Source: Gammaproteobacteria bacterium
Lineage (GTDB): Bacteria > Pseudomonadota > Gammaproteobacteria > Thiohalomonadales > Thiohalomonadaceae
DNA: 64,000 nt
Assembly: GCA_026196275.1 (NCBI GenBank)
Contig: JAPHTQ010000023.1
Span: 53,200 to 117,199, forward strand
Reading direction: 5' to 3'
Numbering within the stretch: position 1 is the first letter of the stretch; each line of letters begins with the position of its first letter. Below are positions 58,434 through 64,000 of the stretch, one piece after another. Below the pieces are notes generated by a model, which was given only the letters and a program-made list of their open reading frames with translations, did not search any database and was not told the origin of the DNA. The position numbers were made by a program, and so were the translations under genes.

Positions 58434-58696
58434 TCAAATATAACAGAACATGCTGGCGGTAATGGAGCCGGTTTCGACGATGGTTTTGATCTTTTTGGCA
58501 ATATCTTCGCCAATGGCCGTCAAGCTGGCGAGATCCGCCCCTCCCCTGATCAGCCCCTGCATGCTTGGGGGTGCTGCCGGATAGTCAGCGCGGCATTGCG
58601 ATAGACGCGAACCCTGAACGGATTGGCATCCTCGATTTCGCGCAGATCGGCAAGCGTTTCGAAAAGAACAGCGATCTCGGCATTGTGCACGGGCAT
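58434..58696 (-). pseudogene. remnant of a family X DNA polymerase (N-terminal HhH domain)
   Basis: From an ATG at 58696 the minus strand encodes a stretch beginning MPVHNAEIAVLFETLADL and continuing with ANPFRVRVYRNAALTIR, which matches the start of bacterial PolX proteins. The frame then stops; in a second frame the match resumes with LTAIGEDIAKKIKTIVETG, the helix-hairpin-helix of the same domain, until a TGA at 58434. So there is one frameshift (near 58575) and the polymerase, thumb and PHP domains are missing entirely. A GGAG site remains before the start. It is a gene relic. Confidence 0.78.
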
Positions 58697-58798
58697 GGGT
58701 AGACTCCGCTGCATCAGGTTGTGCCGCTAGTAGTCTAAAATCGGCGACTAAACAAATTTATTGCTCTGTGGCAATTGGGGGGATATAGAACAGAGTAT

Positions 58799-60115
58799 CT
58801 ACCCGGCCGTGCAGATCCGATTGCGACCGCTCTCTTTTGCCTGGTAGAGCGCCTTGTCGGCGGCGGCGATGAGGGCGGTTTCCTCGCTGGCGTCGGTCGG
58901 GCAGCAGGCGACGCCGACACTGACAGTCACCTGCACCTGCTCGTCGCCGCCCTCGCTGGCGGTACGCTGTTCCATGACCTGCTGACGCAGCCGCTCGGCG
59001 ATGACCAGGGCACCGCCCGCCTTGGTCTCCGGCAGGAGGACGATGATCTCCTCGCCCCCGTAGCGGCCGACGACGTCGTTCTCGCGCACACACTCGGTGA
59101 TCGTCTTCGCCACCTGGCGCAGTACCGCGTCGCCGGTCAGGTGGCCGTAGGTGTCGTTGACCCGTTTGAAGTGGTCGATGTCGACCATCAGCAGGCTGAA
59201 GTCACGCCGGTAACGGGCGGCGCGCTCCAGCTCGCCACGCAGGTAGTCGAGGAAGTTGCGCTTGTTGTGCAGGCCGGTCAGGCCGTCGAAGTTGGCCAGC
59301 TGTTCCAGCCGCTGCTGATTCTCCTGAAGCCGCTCAGCCATCCGGTTAAAGGTGTTGGCGAGATGGGCCAGCTCGTCATCTGCCGTAACATCGATCCGCT
59401 GGTCGAGGTGGCCGGCGGTAAAGGCAGCGGCGCACGCTTCCAGGCCTTTGAGCGGCGCGAGGATGGAGCGCGCCATCGGCAGGCCGATGGCCAGGATGAT
59501 GAGTAGCGCCACGCTGGTCATTGTGATGATTAGCCACTCCACCTGCCGACGGGTGGCAGCGGTCTCTTTGGTCTTGGTCTCGATGGATAGTTGCAGGGTG
59601 TCATGGAGTCGGATGAGCTTCTGTTCCGCCGCCTCCAGCAATGTACGAAGCCGTTCATGAGCAGGGTCGCCGACGGGATCGGGCAGGGTGGCAAGACGCC
59701 CATAGAGTCTCGTTACTTCACGCCAGAGGGTGGCGGTTTCATGTAGCGAGGCAGATGCGCCGAGCAGGGTGAGATCTGTACCGGGCGCATCGGCAAAGGC
59801 GCTGTCGATCCGGGCTGCCAATTCGGGGAAGGCGCCCGACGCCTCATCGCTGTGGAGGTGGTGGAGACTGTCGTGGAGCGCGAGCGGTGCCTGGGCCATC
59901 AACCGCTGGAGGCGGGTGATGTGGTGTGTTTCATCGCTAACCTGGCGGACCGTAGCGTCGAAATCGAGGGCGAGGCGGTGGAAGAGGAGGTAACCACTGG
60001 CGGCGAGCAGCAGTAGTGGTACGACCATCAGGACGAGGCTGAGGATGATGCGGTGGCGCACCGAGAGCCGCCGCCAGAGGCGCTCACCGGTAGTCGGGCA
60101 GCTTATTGTTGTCAC
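58799..60115 (-). CDS. membrane diguanylate cyclase (HAMP-GGDEF)
   Basis: A 438-residue sensor cyclase. Two membrane helices (about residues 22-46 and 195-215) flank a helical periplasmic domain, then HAMP (about 215-268) and a GGDEF domain. The active-site motif is GRYGGEEII and an inhibitory RxxD site (REND) stands five residues before it, so it should make c-di-GMP and be feedback-inhibited. It lies 15 bases downstream of an HD-GYP sensor gene on the same strand; synthesis and breakdown enzymes are therefore likely co-expressed. Confidence 0.9.
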   Translation of the reverse strand: MTTISCPTTGERLWRRLSVRHRIILSLVLMVVPLLLLAASGYLLFHRLALDFDATVRQVSDETHHITRLQRLMAQAPLALHDSLHHLHSDEASGAFPELAARIDSAFADAPGTDLTLLGASASLHETATLWREVTRLYGRLATLPDPVGDPAHERLRTLLEAAEQKLIRLHDTLQLSIETKTKETAATRRQVEWLIITMTSVALLIILAIGLPMARSILAPLKGLEACAAAFTAGHLDQRIDVTADDELAHLANTFNRMAERLQENQQRLEQLANFDGLTGLHNKRNFLDYLRGELERAARYRRDFSLLMVDIDHFKRVNDTYGHLTGDAVLRQVAKTITECVRENDVVGRYGGEEIIVLLPETKAGGALVIAERLRQQVMEQRTASEGGDEQVQVTVSVGVACCPTDASEETALIAAADKALYQAKESGRNRICTAG

Positions 60116-60130
60116 TCTTCAACCCTTTCC

Positions 60131-62691
60131 TCAGTTGGTGGTGAGTTCAAATCCCTTGTCACGGAACAGCCGGGTGCAGACATCGACCACCTCCGGGTCG
60201 TAGCGGCTGCCGCTCCCTTCGGCCAGTTCAGCAAGCGCCTCCTCGATGCTGCGACTGGGGCGGTAGGGGCGGTGGGCGACCATCGCCTCCACCACATCGG
60301 CGACGGCGATGATGCGCGCCTCGAGCAGGATCTCGCCATCCTTGAGCCCGCGGGGGTAGCCGCTGCCATCGAGCCGCTCGTGGTGCTGATAGACCATCTC
60401 CGCCACCGGCCACGGGAAGTCGATCTCCTTGAGGATATCGTAGCCGACCTGGGGGTGGCTCTTGATCAGGCTGAACTCCATCTCGCTCAGCCGGCCCGGC
60501 TTGCTGAGGATCTCCGCCGGGACGTAGATCTTGCCCACATCGTGGATGGTGGCGGCGATGCGCACCGCCTCCCGCTGCGCCTCGGTGAGGTTCATCTCCC
60601 CGGCAATGGCGGTGGCCAGCTCGGCGACATGGCGCTGGTGACCGGCGGTGTAGGGGTCGCGCGCCTCGACCGCGATCGCCATCGCCTCCACCGTCTTGTT
60701 GAGGCTCGTCTCGAGCTGCTGGAGCAGCTCGAGCTGGCGCGCCTCGGCCTGTTCGCGCTCGGCATTGCTGCGCAGGGCGACGACGCCGAAGGCGAGGTCG
60801 TCGGCCAGCTCATGGAGCAGCGTGATCTCCTCTTCGGAGAAGGTGTCGGCCTCGATGCCGGCCAGGGCGAGAGCACCGAAGGTGCGCCCCCTGGCTTCGA
60901 GCGGAAAGACGAGCACCGAGCGGTAGCCGATCTTGCGCGCCAGCGCCTGGCACGCCTCGCAGGTGGTGTCCCGTTCGATATCGCGCACCAGCAGCAGCTC
61001 GCCGCTGCGGATTGCCCGGGCCGCCGGATTCTGGCCCTGTTCGGTATCGGCCCAGGTGAGTCCCAGCAGCTCGGTATCGACCTCCTCGATACCGGCGGAG
61101 GCCACGACCCGCAGGGTGCGCTCGGGGTCATCCTCGCGGTAGCCGATCCAGGCGAGGGGCAGCTCCGCCTCGTCGGCGATAAGGTCGCAGATCCGTTGCA
61201 GCAGTTGCGGTTCGTTTTCGGCGTGGATCAGGGCCTGGTTGCTGCCGCTGATGATGCGCCGTGCGCGCACCTCGTGGCGCAGGTTCTCGGCCAGCTGCTC
61301 CAGTTCGGTCTGGTCGGAGAGGATGTGGACCGAGTAGCGGAAGCTGCCGTCGGTGTGTCTGGTGTAGAAGGAGCGGGAGGTGAAGTGGCGGCCGTCGGCG
61401 GTGGTGAAGTGTTCCTGCTGCTCCTCACGGGCCGTGTAGAGCTCTATGTCGCGGATGGCTGATCCGCAGCCGGGCAGCGGGCCGTCGCCCCTGGGGAAGG
61501 CCTCCCAATAGGGGCGGCCGATCAGCGCCTGGAACGGTTCGCCGGCCAGTTCGGCATAGGCGCGGTTGGCGCGCACGATGCGGAACTTGTGGTCGTGGAG
61601 AAAGATCGGTTCGGCGATGGCGTCGAAGGCGTCGGACCACTCCCGTTTCGCCCGCTCGAGTTGGTGGTGGGAGGTCTCCAGCTCGTGGTAGGCCGTCTCC
61701 ATGCGCCGCTCGGCGCGGGTCGTGATGTGGTAGAGAAACCCGAGCAGGAGGATAACCAGCACCGCGGTCAGACCGTTGATCAGGATCAGGGTCTCGCCAA
61801 AGGCCTGGTGGGCGGCGCTGATATCGCGCAGGGTGACGATCCGGCCGAGCAGTTCGCCGGCCGGATCGCGCAACGGGATGGCGCCGACGAAATAGCGGTT
61901 CCCGTTATCGCTGAGGAGCTCGCCCCGCTCCAGTCCGGCCAGTTCACCGGTGACGATGCGTTGCCGCAGCGGTGCCGGGATCGACTTTGCGCTGCGGGCG
62001 GTGAGACGGTGGCGCGGAAAGGCCGTTTCGTCGGCAACCTCCCCCAGGTCGATAGCGTGGCGCTCGAGATAGGGCCGCTCGATCAGCAGGAGATGGTGAA
62101 GCTGGAAGAGGTCATCCAGATGCCCGAGGAGATGGCCCATATCCTCACCAACCAGCAGATAGCCGAGCTGTGTTCCCTGTTCGTGCAGGGGGAGGATGGT
62201 GCGCAGAGCGAGGTGGCCCCGTTCGCCGAAGCCGAAGCCGATGCCGGTGGCCGGTCTGCCAGTCACCTCGGCCTGTTCCAGCAAGGCGGTTTTAATGCGA
62301 TCGCCGTGGTGGACGGGGGCGTGGAAACGGAGCAGAACGCGCCGATCGGGACCGATGAGGCTGAGTCGCTGCAGGCCATGGTGCCGGGACAGATCGGTGA
62401 AGGTTGGGGTAAGCAGCGACTGCAGTGCCTGCCGATCGCCGGCGGCGAGGGCGGCGCGCAGCGGTGCCTGGTCGCCCAGGGCGGTTGCCAGGGCGCCGAG
62501 TTTCTGATCGTGGTGGCGCAGCTCGACCGCCAGTACTGCTGCATGCCGTTGAGTTCGCGGCTGAGTCCCGCCTCTCGCTCGTCAAGCAGCAGGTTTTCGA
62601 ACAGATAGAGGGCACCGGCCACCAGCGTCACCGTGGCGAGGGCCACCGGGATGAGGATCTGTCGGGTCAGCCAGTGTTTCGGTAATTTCAT
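60131..62691 (-). CDS. membrane PAS-GAF-HD-GYP sensor phosphodiesterase, with a one-base frameshift
   Basis: The N-terminus begins MKLPKHWLTRQILIPVALAT (62691) with one membrane helix and runs to about 62532. The match then continues in another frame (AVELRHHDQKLGALATAL) through a periplasmic sensor domain, a second membrane helix, PAS (after FDAIAEPIFLHDHKFRIVRA), GAF, and an intact HD-GYP domain (HDVGKIYVPAEI, HERLDGSGYPRGL). The long second part is open without a good start of its own (TTG 62284 at best). So one base is lost or gained near 62530. It may be a sequencing error or a recent mutation. HD-GYP motifs are complete, so the intact form would hydrolyse c-di-GMP. Confidence 0.82.
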
Positions 62692-62895
62692 CCAGGTAGT
62701 GCTCCGTTTGGTCACCATCCCTGGAGGGGGTTTCCATGAAATGATCGGTCAGTGATTGTCACTATAGCGGCATTCAGTAGCTATTTTCCTACACTTATTA
62801 AGTGTATTATAAAACAGTGCAGTGCAATAGGTGGGGTGTCTCCCCGCCTGGATGGCACGGCCGGCGGTCGGGCCCGGTGTGGTGGATGATCAGTG
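62692..62895. promoter_or_regulatory. divergent promoter region between two sensor genes
   Basis: About 200 bases between the HD-GYP sensor and the PAS sensor. The central part (about 62770-62820) is AT-rich, with several TATTAT/TATAAA-like boxes suited to divergent promoters. No specific operator is recognised. Confidence 0.35.
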
Positions 62896-64000
62896 ATGGA
62901 TTTACGGCAGATCGCAAAAACGGTGTTTCGGGTCCGCTTTCTGCGGGTCCTGTTGTTGCTGGCGCTGGCGATCCCCCTTGCCATCCCGGTCTACTATGCG
63001 TTTTGGCAACTACCCCAGTATCACAATCTGCTCGTTAATGGTGCCCGGCAGGACGCCGTCACCGTCGCACGCCACATCGCCGGCACGCTGCTCAACCAGA
63101 CCGAGCCGCTCACCGCCGAGAGGCTACCCCCGCGATTTTCCCAACACGCCAAGGAGGCGATGGACGATTTCGATCTCCACCGGCTGCGGATCTATGGCGT
63201 GGACGGCACGGTGATCCACTCCGCTGAGGCCAGCGAGGTTGGCCAGGCCGAACAGCACGACTATTTCCGCCAGAAAGTGATGGCCGGCGAGGTCTATACT
63301 GACCTGGTGACCTTCTCCCCCGCGGAACAGGGGGAGCGGCCCGCCATCCGGGCCCTGGTGGCGACCTATGTGCCGGTGATAGCAGGGGGGCGCTTCCTCG
63401 GGGCGATCGGCATTGAATACAACGTGACCGGGGAGAAGGCGGCATTCGACAATCTGCACGCACGCTCCCGCTGGCTTACCCTGTTTCTAACCAGTGGACT
63501 GATGGGCGTGTTGCTGATCGCCCTCTTCCATGCCGGCCGTGACGTGGCGGCGCGTGAGGCAGTACAGCGCACACTGACCGAGCGCGAGGCGCTGCTCCGC
63601 TCCATCACCACCTCCGCCAAGGACGCCATCATCATGATCGATAGCAATGGCCGGATCGTCTACTGGAACAGGGCGTCCGAAAGCCTGTTTGGTTACCGTG
63701 AATCGGAGGCGCTTGATCAACCCATCCACGAAATCATCGCACCGCACCGTTATTTGGCCGACAGCCAGCGGGGATTTTCCCAATTCCGTCTGACCGGCAA
63801 GGGGCCGGTCGTTGGGGAGACCACCGAAGTGGTGGGGCGGCGTCGGGACGGGAGCGAGTTTCCGGTCGAACTCTCGGTGTCGGCGGTGCAGCGTAATAGT
63901 AGCTGGTATGCCATCGGCATTGTGCGTGATATCAGCGAGCGTAAACGGCTGGAGCGCCACCTGCAGATGGGCAGCCGGGTGATGGCTCACGCCCATGAAG
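62896..64000 (+). CDS. membrane PAS-domain sensor protein (3' end outside window)
   Basis: The frame is open from ATG 62896 to the window end (368 residues seen). One N-terminal membrane helix (about residues 14-36), a periplasmic Cache-like domain (about 40-185, with AEQHDYFRQKVMAGEVYTD as in dCache sensors), a second helix (about 197-215), and a PAS domain (about 230-350, DAIIMIDSNGRIVYWNRASE) are visible. The output domain lies beyond the window; a GGDEF, EAL or histidine-kinase domain is likely given the neighbours. It is divergent from the HD-GYP sensor. Confidence 0.82.
   Translation, partial: MDLRQIAKTVFRVRFLRVLLLLALAIPLAIPVYYAFWQLPQYHNLLVNGARQDAVTVARHIAGTLLNQTEPLTAERLPPRFSQHAKEAMDDFDLHRLRIYGVDGTVIHSAEASEVGQAEQHDYFRQKVMAGEVYTDLVTFSPAEQGERPAIRALVATYVPVIAGGRFLGAIGIEYNVTGEKAAFDNLHARSRWLTLFLTSGLMGVLLIALFHAGRDVAAREAVQRTLTEREALLRSITTSAKDAIIMIDSNGRIVYWNRASESLFGYRESEALDQPIHEIIAPHRYLADSQRGFSQFRLTGKGPVVGETTEVVGRRRDGSEFPVELSVSAVQRNSSWYAIGIVRDISERKRLERHLQMGSRVMAHAHE

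Noticed and set aside
63487..63996. Minus-strand frame at the window end
   Set aside because: It is antisense to the PAS sensor, which has clear helices and PAS motifs on the plus strand.

Overview
The window looks like a chromosomal segment of a gammaproteobacterium with moderately high GC. This is inferred from its gene families (TamA/TamB, MtfA, a YeeN-type YebC protein, Cfa, an LpxR-type lipid A deacylase, YbhGFSR-like exporter genes) and from dense operons with ATGA or TGATG overlaps. No rRNA, tRNA, CRISPR array, phage genes or intact insertion sequence was seen. The genus cannot be named from the sequence alone.

Layout. (1) 1-9.7 kb: a plus-strand operon for a tripartite drug-type exporter (TolC-like protein, HlyD-like adaptor, two separate ABC ATPases, two ABC-2 permeases). 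A small membrane protein and a membrane HD-GYP phosphodiesterase lie inside it, and an LpxR-like deacylase and a photolyase follow. (2) 9.7-11.2 kb: mtfA and a convergent yebC/yeeN-type gene. (3) 11.3-16.9 kb: a five-gene operon of unknown substrate (LolA-like protein, two FtsX-type permeases, LolD-type ATPase, outer-membrane barrel), interrupted after its first gene by a 269-bp folded inverted-repeat element. (4) 16.9-24.7 kb: a Phd/PIN toxin-antitoxin pair, a small orphan protein, a glutamine amidotransferase, cfa, an ApbE lipoprotein, a glutamate-type dehydrogenase, a DASS symporter and hsp20. (5) 24.7-37 kb: two P-type cation ATPases, two c-di-GMP phosphodiesterase-type proteins, pcm, a beta-CASP nuclease, a MiaB-like enzyme and an EF-hand protein. 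(6) 37-50.4 kb (minus strand): a complete N-type F-ATPase operon, atpDCQ-[antiporter]-RBEFAG, followed closely by tamA-tamB. (7) 50.5-57.6 kb: an orphan Mo-bisMGD oxidoreductase, a ribbon-helix-helix protein with a disrupted start, and an RND efflux pair. (8) 57.6-64 kb: a MOSC protein, a DNA polymerase X remnant, a diguanylate cyclase, a frameshifted PAS-GAF-HD-GYP sensor, and a divergent PAS sensor that runs off the window.

The main points of interest are: an electrogenic-type Na+/H+ antiporter gene inserted with overlaps on both sides inside the N-ATPase operon; the LolA/FtsX/FtsX/LolD/barrel operon, which has the parts of an envelope lipid or lipoprotein export route; the MITE-like element with perfect 25-bp ends, two internal hairpins and complementary loops; and the c-di-GMP hydrolase translationally coupled into an ABC exporter operon. 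Broken genes include a PolX fragment, a sensor with a one-base frameshift, and a ribbon-helix-helix gene with TGA as its third codon.
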